Source of the DNA: Deinococcus sp. Marseille-Q6407 | Lineage (GTDB): Bacteria; Deinococcota; Deinococci; Deinococcales; Deinococcaceae | NCBI RefSeq assembly: GCF_946848805.1 | Contig: NZ_CAMPFU010000001.1 | Coordinates: 212,001 to 276,000, forward strand | Length of the DNA stretch: 64,000 nt | Direction of reading: 5' to 3' | In this document: piece after piece, positions 1 to 8,107 of the stretch | How the letters are laid out: each line of letters begins with the position of its first letter | Position numbering within the stretch: the first letter of the stretch is position 1 | Notes under the pieces: generated by a model | Told to the model about the DNA's origin: nothing | The model's input: the letters and a program-made list of their open reading frames with translations, nothing else | Databases searched by the model: none | Translations under genes and position numbers: made by a program

Positions 1-278
1 TCCTGGGGCGGGTGGGCGGCGAGCCCGAACGCCTGCGCCGCCTCGTAGTGCAGCCCGCCCAGCCAGGCGGGGAAAAAGCCTGTGCCGGCCGGCCGCTCGG
101 GCAGAACCACTTGGGTCCGGACCGGCGCCGCGCTGAAAAAGGAATACCGTCCGTGAGTGGTCAGCGGCCCGGCCGATTCCAGCAGCGCCGGGTGCTTCAG
201 CCCAGCGGCCCGCGCCCGCAACAGCACGCCGGCAGGAGAGTGAAGAGCGGCAGCGGCGGGCGGCAGGGGCACGTTCAC
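1..278 (-). CDS. pabB: Chorismate-binding enzyme component I (PabB/TrpE-like), 5' part only
   Basis: Only the first 92 codons lie in the window; the gene runs off the left edge. The product begins VNVPLPPAA and contains HGRYSFFSAAP and WLGGLHYEAAQAFGL. These match the N-terminal domain of the anthranilate synthase / aminodeoxychorismate synthase component I family, where the first motif helps form the aromatic amino acid pocket. The GTG start is chosen because a TACACT hexamer (286-291, minus strand) ends 7 nt before it. The catalytic chorismate-binding domain is outside the window, so PabB versus TrpE cannot be settled. It is divergent from the Rrf2 regulator next door. Confidence 0.55.
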   Translation of the reverse strand, partial: MNVPLPPAAAALHSPAGVLLRARAAGLKHPALLESAGPLTTHGRYSFFSAAPVRTQVVLPERPAGTGFFPAWLGGLHYEAAQAFGLAAHPPQ

Positions 279-285
279 AGCGGCC

Positions 286-291
286 AGTGTA
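286..291 (-). promoter_or_regulatory. -10 hexamer of the pabB-like gene
   Basis: TACACT on the minus strand, 7 nt before the GTG start, supports leaderless transcription and this start choice. Confidence 0.5.
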
Positions 292-340
292 ATGGAGCGG
301 GCTGTCGCCTGCTCCCTATTTGCCGCCGGGGCTTTGCGCG

Positions 341-346
341 TATCAT
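341..346 (+). promoter_or_regulatory. -10 hexamer of the Rrf2 regulator gene
   Basis: TATCAT ends 6 nt before the ATG at 353. Confidence 0.5.
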
Positions 347-352
347 GAGGCC

Positions 353-853
353 ATGTGGGTTTCGACCAAAGCACAGTACGGGCTGCGCGCCCTGATCGAG
401 ATCGGGCGCGGCGGGGGAACCCCGGGCACTGAAGGCAGGGCCGTCCCTCTGAAAGATGTGGCCGAACGTCAGGACCTCAGCCAGCATTACCTCGAACAGA
501 TCGCCAGCAACCTGCGCCGCGCCGGCTTTATCAAGAGCGTGCGCGGTGCTTACGGTGGCTACAAGCTGGCCCGGCCGGCCGACCAGATTTCCGCCTACGA
601 GGTGGTCACGGCGATGGAAGGCAGCATCGCCCCGGTGGAGTGCGTCGAGGAAAACCATATCTGTGACGGCCGCAATGTCTGCGGCACCCTGGACCTGTGG
701 CAGCGGGTGGACCAGGCCCTGCGCGACGTGCTGGGCAGCACCACGTTGGCCGACCTGATTGACGACAGCCGCCGGCAGGAACATGCCCGGCTGCTACAGC
801 TGGAACCGCTGGACCCCGGCACCGGTCCCAAACCCGGCGGCGACTGGAACTGA
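353..853 (+). CDS. Rrf2 family transcriptional regulator, IscR-type with three cysteines
   Basis: This 166-residue protein has the Rrf2 winged helix: MWVSTKAQYGLRALIEIG at the N-terminus, then LSQHYLEQIASNLRRAGF (recognition region) and RGAYGGYKLARP (wing). Near residue 100 it has three cysteines spaced C-x6-C-x5-C (VECVEENHICDGRNVC), the position and approximate spacing of the [2Fe-2S] ligands of IscR, so it probably senses Fe-S or redox status. No isc or suf genes are adjacent, so its targets are unknown. Start 353 is preferred over an upstream in-frame start because the protein begins exactly at the family's N-terminus and a -10 lies 6 nt upstream. Confidence 0.85.
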   Translation: MWVSTKAQYGLRALIEIGRGGGTPGTEGRAVPLKDVAERQDLSQHYLEQIASNLRRAGFIKSVRGAYGGYKLARPADQISAYEVVTAMEGSIAPVECVEENHICDGRNVCGTLDLWQRVDQALRDVLGSTTLADLIDDSRRQEHARLLQLEPLDPGTGPKPGGDWN

Positions 854-891
854 CGACTGGGCCAGTGCCCACTGAGCTTTGGCGCAACTGA

Positions 892-928
892 CTCAGAGCC
901 CCTGCGTTTCCTCGGCGGGGGCTCTGAG
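892..928. terminator. Hairpin between convergent rrf2 and paaG genes
   Basis: Arms CTCAGAGCCCC (892-902) and GGGGCTCTGAG (918-928) form an 11-bp perfect stem. There is no strong U-tract. The position between two converging genes suggests a shared transcription end. Confidence 0.55.
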
Positions 929-958
929 CTGTACTTCAGGGGTGAGGCTTTGCTGCGT

Positions 959-1744
959 TCAGCGCCAGCGGGGGGAACGCTTTTCCATAAAGGCCTGCAC
1001 GCCTTCCCTGAAGTCGGCGCTCTCGCCGGCCTGCTGCTGCAATTCGGCTTCCAGCGCCAGCGACTCGCTCAGGGTGCCGGTCATGGCGGCGTTCAGGGCC
1101 CGTTTGGTCAGGGCGAGTGCCAGGGCAGGGCGCGCGGCGAACTGTTCGGCGTAGGCCTGGGCCTGCTCGGCAAAGTTGTCCGCGCTGAAGACCTGCTGGC
1201 ACAGGCCCAGTTCCAGCGCCTGCTGCGCGCTGACTTTCTCCGCCAGGCTCATCAGCTCAAAAGCCCGCCCAAAGTCCACCAGCTGCGGCAGGAACCAGGT
1301 GCTGCCGGCGTCCGGAATCAGCGCAATGTTGGAGAAAATCTGCACCCACTGCGCCTCGCTGCTGCTGACCCGCAGGTCACAGGCCAGCGCCAGACTGGCG
1401 CCAGCTCCGGCGGCCACCCCGTTTACGGCGGCAATCACCGGCTTGTCCATGCCCCGGATGGCCTCAATCACCGGCTGATAGTGCCGGGTCAGGTGCCCGC
1501 TCAGGTCCAGGCCCTGGCCCTGCAGCAACGGCCCGGCCACTTCGGTCAGATCCTGGCCGGCACAAAAGCCCCGGCCTTCGCCGGTCAGCACCACCACGCG
1601 CACAGCTATGTCGTTGGCGGCAGCTTGCAGGGCCGTCAGCAGCTGACTGGCCAGTTCGCCGCTCAGGGCGTTGAGTCGTTCGGGGTTGTTCAGGCTCAGG
1701 GTCCGCACCCCGGCCTGGTCACGCGACAGCACCAGTTGTGTCAT
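959..1744 (-). CDS. paaG: Enoyl-CoA hydratase/isomerase, PaaG-like
   Basis: This 261-residue crotonase-fold protein has the oxyanion-hole segments GRGFCAGQDLTEV and NGVAAGAGASLALACDLRV. It also has the PaaG-type stretch ALIPDAGSTWFLPQLV and the C-terminal signature SADFREGVQAFMEKRSP. The family isomerises ring-epoxidised phenylacetyl-CoA or acts as a Delta3-Delta2-enoyl-CoA isomerase. No other paa genes are nearby, so the substrate could be a fatty acyl-CoA instead. The start MTQLVLSRD is set by the ATG at 1744 with TACGCT (1751-1756) 6 nt upstream. It is divergent from ruvX with only 39 bp between start codons. Confidence 0.85.
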   Translation of the reverse strand: MTQLVLSRDQAGVRTLSLNNPERLNALSGELASQLLTALQAAANDIAVRVVVLTGEGRGFCAGQDLTEVAGPLLQGQGLDLSGHLTRHYQPVIEAIRGMDKPVIAAVNGVAAGAGASLALACDLRVSSSEAQWVQIFSNIALIPDAGSTWFLPQLVDFGRAFELMSLAEKVSAQQALELGLCQQVFSADNFAEQAQAYAEQFAARPALALALTKRALNAAMTGTLSESLALEAELQQQAGESADFREGVQAFMEKRSPRWR

Positions 1745-1750
1745 GGCTAC

Positions 1751-1756
1751 AGCGTA
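1751..1756 (-). promoter_or_regulatory. -10 hexamer of paaG
   Basis: TACGCT on the minus strand ends 6 nt before the paaG ATG and sits back-to-back with the ruvX promoter. Confidence 0.45.
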
Positions 1757-1770
1757 GCGTCCCTGCCACC

Positions 1771-1776
1771 TAGAAT
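1771..1776 (+). promoter_or_regulatory. -10 hexamer of ruvX
   Basis: TAGAAT lies 7 nt before the ATG at 1784. Another ATG at 1775 overlaps the hexamer and is therefore an unlikely start. Confidence 0.55.
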
Positions 1777-1783
1777 GGGCCGC

Positions 1784-2188
1784 ATGACTTCCCAACCCTC
1801 ACCGCTGCCGGTCGCCCTGGCGCTGGATGTCAGCAAGCACCGCATCGGTTTTGCGGTCAATCAGGGCCGGCTGGCTTTCGGGCGCGGCAGCGTGGACCGC
1901 AAGCGATTGCCGCTGGACCTCAAAGCGGTGCGGCTGAAAGTGGAGGCCACCGGCGCCGAGGTGCTGGTGCTGGGCTTGCCCCTACGCACCGATGGAGCTC
2001 CCAGCCCCTCGGCCGACCGGGTGCGCGCTTTTGGGCGGGTGCTGGCAGAAAAAGGTTACCGGGTATCCTATCAAGACGAACGCTTTACCACCCAGCGGGC
2101 CCGCGCCCTGGGTGCCGACGACCTTGACGAGGCGGCGGCGGTGCAGATTCTGGAACTGTGGCTGGACCGACAGGGACGTGAGATCTGA
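1784..2188 (+). CDS. ruvX: Holliday junction resolvase-like protein RuvX/YqgF
   Basis: The 134-residue product has the RNase H-like YqgF fold: ALALDVSKHRIGFAV carries the first acidic residue, VLVLGLPLRTDG is the family's central strand and loop, and YQDERFTTQRA carries the conserved E/R/T cluster. DDLDEAAAVQILELWL is the usual C-terminal end. The length matches the family (about 135-150). Members act in 16S/23S rRNA 5' processing and may cleave Holliday junctions. It is monocistronic and divergent from paaG. Confidence 0.85.
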   Translation: MTSQPSPLPVALALDVSKHRIGFAVNQGRLAFGRGSVDRKRLPLDLKAVRLKVEATGAEVLVLGLPLRTDGAPSPSADRVRAFGRVLAEKGYRVSYQDERFTTQRARALGADDLDEAAAVQILELWLDRQGREI

Positions 2189-2628
2189 GTTTCCATCTCA
2201 CCCTTCACCCCAAATAACCCAGCTCATGAAACCTGCATTGACTTACCTAGTCATTCGTTCATGAGAATAATTGAGCCGTCAGGTAAGAAGAATGTCAACA
2301 AAAAACAAGGCAGTAGTTTTTCTCTATTGGTCGTCTCTTGGTCTGTGAAAGCCTCCTCTTTTCTTTTGAAGAGGGTACCTGTGTCAATGAGCAAATTATG
2401 TTGACACCCCCCGACCGCTGCTTTATCCTCCAAATAGGAATTTCATCTTGATCTAACCTGACGCTTCGGGTCTTACCGGAAAAAAGTCGGTTCTGAACAG
2501 GAAACTCGGCAACTGGATTCGGATTCCCTTTCACGATGGTGAGAAGCTGGGCGCTTGGTGAGGCAAGTGGATGGAAGACCTGAGTGGCGCGGCAGCCTCA
2601 TTCCATCGTGCCGCCTAGAGGAGAAAGT
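2189..2628. other. 440-bp AT-richer intergenic region
   Basis: No plausible gene is seen. It has an inverted repeat TCATGAA/TTCATGA (about 2224-2264), a small hairpin CCTCTT/AAGAGG near 2354-2373, and a sigma70-type promoter at 2401-2429, which would give the downstream lipoprotein mRNA an untranslated leader of about 190 nt. The low G+C contrasts with the surroundings. Confidence 0.5.
2401..2429 (+). promoter_or_regulatory. Promoter of the large lipoprotein gene
   Basis: TTGACA (2401-2406), a 17-nt spacer, then TATCCT (2424-2429). This is the best complete -35/-10 pair in the first 50 kb. It predicts transcription starting near 2436. Confidence 0.6.
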
Positions 2629-5067
2629 ATGAATAAGAAAACTGCTTTATTGGTACTGACTGGTGTGCTGGCTCTGGCCTCCTGCGGACAGCAGAACTCT
2701 GCTCCCGTTAACCAACCCCCCGCAGAAACCGGCTCCGGTACTACTACGGGTCCTATCACGCCGGCACCCACCCCCGTTAGTGAATACAGTGTCACTATTG
2801 ACCTGGAAGGCGTGAGCAACGCTCAGATCACTGTAACCGATCAGAACGGTTACAAGATCCAGGGCCTGAGCGACAAGACCGTCAATGACAATGACACCAT
2901 CAAGCTGCCCAATGGCACCTACACCATCACTGGTAAGGCCCAAAACGGCATGATGGCTGCTCCCAAGACTGTGGTTGTGAATGGTCGCGACACGGGCGTA
3001 ACCCTGACCTACGGTAAGGTTGTTGATCCTAATGCTGGTGATGTCCGTCTGACCAGTGACAATGACGCTCAGAACAAGATTCTGAATCTGGAACAGGACG
3101 TTAATGGTAAGAAGCGTATTGTGACCTACGTCCGTGGCCAGGTAACGGTTGATCCTCAGCAGCAGGCCAATGGTGCTGACCGCATCGAAGTCTTCACCAA
3201 CGCCACTACTGACGATCTCAACGCGGCCAACCGTATCTACGACAGCCGTGATCAGAGCGGTAGCTTGACCTTCGATTCTGCCAAGCTCCGTCAGGGTGAG
3301 CAGCAGTACGTGATTGTGCGTTACTGGAAGGGCAACGAAAACACCACCAAGTCCATCCTGATCGTGCCTGATAACCTGGGCCCTCAGGTTCCGGACATCA
3401 TTCCTGTGAGTAAGCTCAATGCTGAGCTGACCCATGAGCTGGGCAACTGGGCCAACGGTAACATCAAGCTGGCTTTCCAGAACCTCTCCACCTTGCGTGA
3501 CAACCCCACCGGCACCAGCTACCTGGCTTCGGGAGTGGAACGCGTGGAATGGTATGCCGACCCTAACTCCAACAATGGTGTGGCCGATTTCGATAATGCC
3601 AAGCTGCTGGGTACCTCCTATAACAGCCCTTACGAAATCACTGTTGATACCAAGACTCTGAAGGACGGCCGTTATGACGTCTTTGCTGTGGCTTACGATC
3701 AGCTGGGCAACCGCAGCGTTGTGAACGCCCAGAACCTGTTCACTCTGAACGTGGACAACACCGGTCCTTCCGTTAACGGTGGTGGATTCATCAGCATGGT
3801 TGACGCTGGCACTGGCTCTGTCCGTGACGAATTCAGCCGTCGTGATACGGCCGTTACGGCCGTTACGTTCGTTCGCCGCGACAAGAGCTGCAAGATTGAT
3901 GCTCAGGAAAATGCTGGCAATATTGACTTGTACGACGCCGAAGAAGGTTGGATCTCCGGTCTGGCCCGTGTGACCAAGTTCAACTTCAACAATGGCATCA
4001 GTGATGATGGTGTTGGCGTTAACACCCAGGCTGGCGAAAACAAGGGCATTACCATCGGTGGACAGCCGCTGCTGAGCCGCCTGTACACTCTGCAGGGCAA
4101 CCAACTGGTTCCGGTGACTGATCTTGCTCAGGTCAATAAAACCGAAGAAACTCCTCCCAAATGCTCCGACGTCTTCCTGGATGTCAATGGTCTGGATGCT
4201 GGAGACAACACCGTTCGCTTTGACTTCCAGAATGCTGCCACCGATTTGCTGGGTAACCCGGCTACGGGCGGCGACCTGAAGGACTACAACCTCAAGGTTG
4301 ACAACCAGCGTCCTTCTAACCTGCGCTTCTCCCGCAAGCCCACGGCTGTGCGCGCTAACGAACAGGCTATTCTGGCTGCTCAGGCTGATGACAGCATCTC
4401 CGGTGTGTCGGGCCCCTACATGTACTTCGCCCGCGATACGAACGGCTCCGCTTTCGGTGGCCGCGCCGTACAGCTGGCCTCGGCTGACCAGACCAACTAC
4501 CGCTTCTTCCAGCCGACCAACGGCCAGAGCAAGCTGGACGTGATTGCCGTTGTGCGTGACCGTGCAGGTAACGTCAGCAGCACCACCGATTCGGTGGATG
4601 TGACGAAGGCCGGTCCTGCTCTGAACGTCAACCTGAACGATACCAACCTGTTTGTTCGTCAGCAGACGGCCAACGGTCAGTTCCTGAACTTCGGTCGGGC
4701 TCAGAATGAAAACCCTGTGACTGGCCCCGTGGGCGAGGTTCATAAGCTGGACCTGCTGACTACTGGCGCTGACGTTAACTCTGTCAACAGCAGCAACATC
4801 ATGCAGGCCAGCTTCTATGAAGAAGTCGTGCTGAACAACCCCCTGAACCGGGTTGGTAAGGGCACTGATGACAAGGGCGTTGACGACCTCAACGTTGCTG
4901 GCACCCAGGAACTCGCTCCTCTGTTCCTGCTGTCGAGCACTGAGTCCGCTCCTTACGCTTCTGTTACTCCTCTGAAGCCTTACCTGAACGCTTACCACGC
5001 TGCAACCATCGATAAGAATGGCAACGTCAGCGAAGTTGTTCGGAAGATTCAGTACCAGAACCAGTAA
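2629..5067 (+). CDS. Large surface lipoprotein with Ig-like domains
   Basis: This 812-residue secreted protein starts with MNKKTALLVLTGVLALASC, a signal peptide with lipobox LASC (Cys19). A short Pro/Thr linker follows. The first beta domain is a PEGA-like module (about residues 47-125, LPNGTYTITGKAQNGMM). Several Ig-like modules come next, marked by VERVEWYADPN, AYDQLGNRSVV and VVRDRAGNVSS and separated by VDNTGPS or VDNQRPS hinges. A role in the cell envelope is inferred; no enzymatic motif is seen. A strong GAGGAG ribosome site precedes the ATG. Codons ending in T (GGT, GCT, GTT, CGT) are far commoner than in neighbours, as expected for a very highly expressed gene. A terminator follows directly. 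Confidence 0.75.
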   Translation: MNKKTALLVLTGVLALASCGQQNSAPVNQPPAETGSGTTTGPITPAPTPVSEYSVTIDLEGVSNAQITVTDQNGYKIQGLSDKTVNDNDTIKLPNGTYTITGKAQNGMMAAPKTVVVNGRDTGVTLTYGKVVDPNAGDVRLTSDNDAQNKILNLEQDVNGKKRIVTYVRGQVTVDPQQQANGADRIEVFTNATTDDLNAANRIYDSRDQSGSLTFDSAKLRQGEQQYVIVRYWKGNENTTKSILIVPDNLGPQVPDIIPVSKLNAELTHELGNWANGNIKLAFQNLSTLRDNPTGTSYLASGVERVEWYADPNSNNGVADFDNAKLLGTSYNSPYEITVDTKTLKDGRYDVFAVAYDQLGNRSVVNAQNLFTLNVDNTGPSVNGGGFISMVDAGTGSVRDEFSRRDTAVTAVTFVRRDKSCKIDAQENAGNIDLYDAEEGWISGLARVTKFNFNNGISDDGVGVNTQAGENKGITIGGQPLLSRLYTLQGNQLVPVTDLAQVNKTEETPPKCSDVFLDVNGLDAGDNTVRFDFQNAATDLLGNPATGGDLKDYNLKVDNQRPSNLRFSRKPTAVRANEQAILAAQADDSISGVSGPYMYFARDTNGSAFGGRAVQLASADQTNYRFFQPTNGQSKLDVIAVVRDRAGNVSSTTDSVDVTKAGPALNVNLNDTNLFVRQQTANGQFLNFGRAQNENPVTGPVGEVHKLDLLTTGADVNSVNSSNIMQASFYEEVVLNNPLNRVGKGTDDKGVDDLNVAGTQELAPLFLLSSTESAPYASVTPLKPYLNAYHAATIDKNGNVSEVVRKIQYQNQ

Positions 5068-5087
5068 GCACCTAGCTTTCCCTCACT

Positions 5088-5117
5088 AAAAAGCTCCCCT
5101 TCCGGGGGGCTTTTTTT
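5088..5117 (+). terminator. Intrinsic terminator of the lipoprotein gene
   Basis: The stem is AAAAAGC-CCCC/GGGG-GCTTTTT with a TTCC loop, followed by a run of seven T. Confidence 0.85.
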
Positions 5118-5197
5118 ATTGCCCTCTAGCAAAGGCCCGCCGTCATATGGCATAGTTAAGCCCTCTTCACAATCCGTCTTTTCTAAGGAGGGCACGC

Positions 5198-6898
5198 ATG
5201 ACCGCCACACCGACTGAACCGTTTGCCAGCTCTATTCAGGGCACCATGATGGATGTTCAGCTGACCATCCCCGCCATTCTTGAACGTGCCCGGACCTATT
5301 TTCCGGAGCGTGAGGTGGTCAGTCTGGTGGCCGCCGGAAAAGATGAGCGCGGGAACCCTATCCCCAAAGTCCACCGCACCACTTACGGCGAGGTGACCGA
5401 CCGGGCGCGCCGGCTGGCCGGTGGCCTGACCGCGCTGGGCCTGGGCCGCGGCGACCGGGTCGCCACCCTGGGTGTCAATTCCTTCCGGCACCTGGAAGCT
5501 TACCTGGGCGTACCCAGCGGCGGCTTTGTGCTGCACACCGTCAACATCCGCCTGCACCCACAGCAGATTGCCTGGATTTTGAACGACGCTGGCAGCCGGG
5601 TGCTGATGATTGAGAACCTGTTTGCGGCGATGATTCCTGCTCTGCTGGAACACTGCCCACAGCTGGAAATCGTGCTGGTGATGGGTCCGCTGCCGCAGCC
5701 GGCCGGGGGGCACCCCAAGGTGCAGGACTACGACAGCTGGGTCATGAACCAGGAGCCGATTGCCAGCTACCCGGACCTGGACGAGCGCGAGGCCGCCGGC
5801 ATGTGCTACACCTCCGGCACCACCGGGCAGCCCAAGGGCGTGGTGTACACCCACCGCTCCACCGTGCTGCACAGCTTTGGTATTGCCAGCAAGGACGGCC
5901 TGAACATGTCCGAGCGCGACCGCATCATGCCGGTGGTGCCGATGTTCCACGTGAACGCCTGGGGCATTCCCTACGCGGCGGCCATGTTCGGGGCTTCGCA
6001 GGTGTACTCGGGCGCGTTTAACGACGGTCCCAACCTGGCTCGGCTGATGGAAGACGAGAAAGTGACCGCCACGGCCGGCGTGCCCACCATCTGGCTGGGT
6101 CTGCTGGCCGAGCTGGACCGCGCTAAGGAAGCTGGTGAGCCCTACGACCTCAGCCCGCAGGAGCGCGTGATTGTGGGCGGTGCGGCCGCACCCGAAAGCA
6201 TGATTCGCGCTTTCCAGGAGCGGCACAACCTGAACATTATTCACGCCTGGGGCATGACCGAAACACATCCGCTGGGCACCGCCAGTAACATGCCCCCCGG
6301 CCTGGACCCCCGCAGCAATGAAGCCTATGCACTGCGTGCCACCCAGGGCCGGGCAGTGCCGTTGGTGGACCTGATGCTGCTTTCGGAAGAAGGCGAGCAG
6401 ATTCCGCACGACGGCAAGACCATGGGCCGGTTGCTGATTCGTGGTCCCTGGATTACCGAGTCCTACCACGGCGGCGTGGGGCAGGGCTCGTTCGTGGAAT
6501 TTGGCGGCAAGCGCTGGTTCGACACCGGCGACATCTCCACCATTGACCCTAAGGGCTACATGACCATTCAGGACCGCGCCAAGGACCTGGTCAAGTCGGG
6601 CGGCGAGTGGATTTCCTCGGTGGAGCTGGAAAATGCGCTGATGGGCCACCCCGCGGTGGCGCTGGCCGCCGTGATCGCCCGCTTCGACCCCAAGTGGGAC
6701 GAGCGGCCGCTGTCGCTGGTACAGCTCAAGCCCGGCATGCAGGCCACCCACGCCGAGCTGAACGAGTTTATTCAGGAGCGCTTTCCCAAGTGGTGGCTGC
6801 CCGATGACACCGTGTTTATCGAGCAGCTGCCGCTGGGTGCCACCGGCAAGGTGCTCAAGCGTGAACTGCGCGACGAGTATGGCGGTTTCGGGAACTGA
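5198..6898 (+). CDS. Medium/long-chain fatty-acid--CoA ligase
   Basis: This 566-residue ANL-superfamily adenylate-forming enzyme has the A3 motif [16 protein letters not shown], the A5 motif [10 protein letters not shown], the A7/A8 segment [20 protein letters not shown] followed by [20 protein letters not shown], and the C-terminal catalytic lysine in [14 protein letters not shown]. It activates a fatty acid to its acyl-CoA with ATP. The early [15 protein letters not shown] resembles AlkK/FadD-like medium-chain ligases. The start is supported by TAAGGAGG 7 nt upstream of the ATG, one of few strong ribosome sites here. With paaG and the acyl-CoA dehydrogenase at 45 kb it suggests acyl-CoA catabolism, but these are not co-transcribed. 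Confidence 0.88.
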   Translation: MTATPTEPFASSIQGTMMDVQLTIPAILERARTYFPEREVVSLVAAGKDERGNPIPKVHRTTYGEVTDRARRLAGGLTALGLGRGDRVATLGVNSFRHLEAYLGVPSGGFVLHTVNIRLHPQQIAWILNDAGSRVLMIENLFAAMIPALLEHCPQLEIVLVMGPLPQPAGGHPKVQDYDSWVMNQEPIASYPDLDEREAAGMCYTSGTTGQPKGVVYTHRSTVLHSFGIASKDGLNMSERDRIMPVVPMFHVNAWGIPYAAAMFGASQVYSGAFNDGPNLARLMEDEKVTATAGVPTIWLGLLAELDRAKEAGEPYDLSPQERVIVGGAAAPESMIRAFQERHNLNIIHAWGMTETHPLGTASNMPPGLDPRSNEAYALRATQGRAVPLVDLMLLSEEGEQIPHDGKTMGRLLIRGPWITESYHGGVGQGSFVEFGGKRWFDTGDISTIDPKGYMTIQDRAKDLVKSGGEWISSVELENALMGHPAVALAAVIARFDPKWDERPLSLVQLKPGMQATHAELNEFIQERFPKWWLPDDTVFIEQLPLGATGKVLKRELRDEYGGFGN

Positions 6899-6982
6899 AG
6901 TGATTCCGGCAGCCTGAGATGGGAGCAGATGGGGCGTGGCGCAGGTTGAGGCCGCGTCCCTTTTTCGTGCTGCCGGGCCTTT

Positions 6983-6988
6983 TACAAT
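6983..6988 (+). promoter_or_regulatory. -10 hexamer of the esterase gene
   Basis: TACAAT ends 6 nt before the ATG at 6995. Confidence 0.55.
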
Positions 6989-6994
6989 CGGGCT

Positions 6995-8023
6995 ATGCCT
7001 GTCCGAGTTGATGGCCGACAAGTCACGCTGATTCCTCCGGCCGGAGCTGCCGCCCTGATGGGTGACCCCACCGACTGGGACCGCCGCCCGGCCATAGCGG
7101 TGCAGCCGGGGCAGCCACTGACCCTGACGGTGCCGCGCGGTGCCTGGCTGGAATTCGCTTGGCTGGACGCCGACGGCCACGATTTTGCCGACCCCGAGGG
7201 CCTACCGACTGTAAACCCCTGGTTCAGAACCGCCCGCGCCGTGCAGGTGGGCGAGTGGCCCGAGCATCCCCTCTGGGCGGGGCCGGCGCCGGAGGCCGGC
7301 ACGGTTCACCGCCTGGCCTGGGACGGGGGCATCTTTCCGGGGCGGCGGCGGCTGACCCTGTATCTGCCCAAGGGCCACCAGCCGGGGCAGACGCTGCCGG
7401 TGTACTACGTGCAGGACGGCGTGGCCTTTTACCGCATCGGGCGGCTGGCCGAGCTGATGGAGCGGGCGGTGGCGGCCGGACAGGCCCGCCCCGCCGCGTT
7501 CGTCTTTATAGAGCCGCACGACCGCAATACCGAGTATTACCTCAACGACGATTATTTGCCGTTTCTGCAGGAAGAAGTCATACCCCGGATAGAAGGCCAC
7601 CTGGCCGACTGGAGTGCGGGCCAGCCGCTGCGAGCCAGCGAACGCGGCCTGTGGGGCGCCAGCCTGGGCGGGCTGATTTCGCTGTATCTGGGCAGCCGGC
7701 ACCCGGAGCTGTTCAGCCGGGTGGTCAGCCACAGCGGGGCTTTTATCGCCCGGCCGGGAGCGCGTACACCGGCCGGCCGGCCAGACGTGCTGCACGCCGG
7801 CGAATGGTTGCTGGAACAGATTCAGGCTGCGCCGCCCCGGCACCTGCAAGTCAGCCTGGATGCCGGGCTGCTGGAGTGGCTGACCGCGCCTAACCGCCGC
7901 ATGGCCGCCGCACTGAAAGACGGCGGGGTTGAGCACCAGTACCGCGAGGCACCCGGCGGGCACAACTGGGTCACCTGGCACCGGGCGCTGGCCGAGGCGC
8001 TGCTGTATCAGCTGGGCCACTGA
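6995..8023 (+). CDS. Esterase, enterochelin-esterase-like alpha/beta hydrolase
   Basis: The 342-residue product has an N-terminal beta domain (about residues 1-95) like the Ig-like cap of Fes-type esterases. An alpha/beta-hydrolase domain follows. The nucleophile elbow is LWGASLGGLISLYLG, the probable acid lies in SLDAGLLEW, and the catalytic His is in APGGHNWVTWHRAL. The YYLNDDYLPFLQEEVIPRIE stretch is typical of esterase D/Fes proteins. No signal peptide is visible, so it is probably cytoplasmic. The substrate is unknown; no siderophore genes are adjacent. Confidence 0.8.
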   Translation: MPVRVDGRQVTLIPPAGAAALMGDPTDWDRRPAIAVQPGQPLTLTVPRGAWLEFAWLDADGHDFADPEGLPTVNPWFRTARAVQVGEWPEHPLWAGPAPEAGTVHRLAWDGGIFPGRRRLTLYLPKGHQPGQTLPVYYVQDGVAFYRIGRLAELMERAVAAGQARPAAFVFIEPHDRNTEYYLNDDYLPFLQEEVIPRIEGHLADWSAGQPLRASERGLWGASLGGLISLYLGSRHPELFSRVVSHSGAFIARPGARTPAGRPDVLHAGEWLLEQIQAAPPRHLQVSLDAGLLEWLTAPNRRMAAALKDGGVEHQYREAPGGHNWVTWHRALAEALLYQLGH

Positions 8024-8107
8024 TTGGGAGGCTGTCCAGGCCGCTGGACATGAGTGCCGCGTGAAGTCCTCATCAACCCTGGGCGGCCGGCTGGCACACT
8101 GAACGTT

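Noticed and set aside
950..1783. Long plus-strand N-terminal extension of ruvX
   Set aside because: It is the shadow of paaG; the conserved RuvX sequence starts at 1784 just after a -10 hexamer.
2647..4998. 783-codon open frame antisense to the large lipoprotein
   Set aside because: It has no domain, starts without a ribosome site, and results from the codon bias of the real gene on the other strand; the plus frame has a signal peptide, lipobox, ribosome site and terminator.
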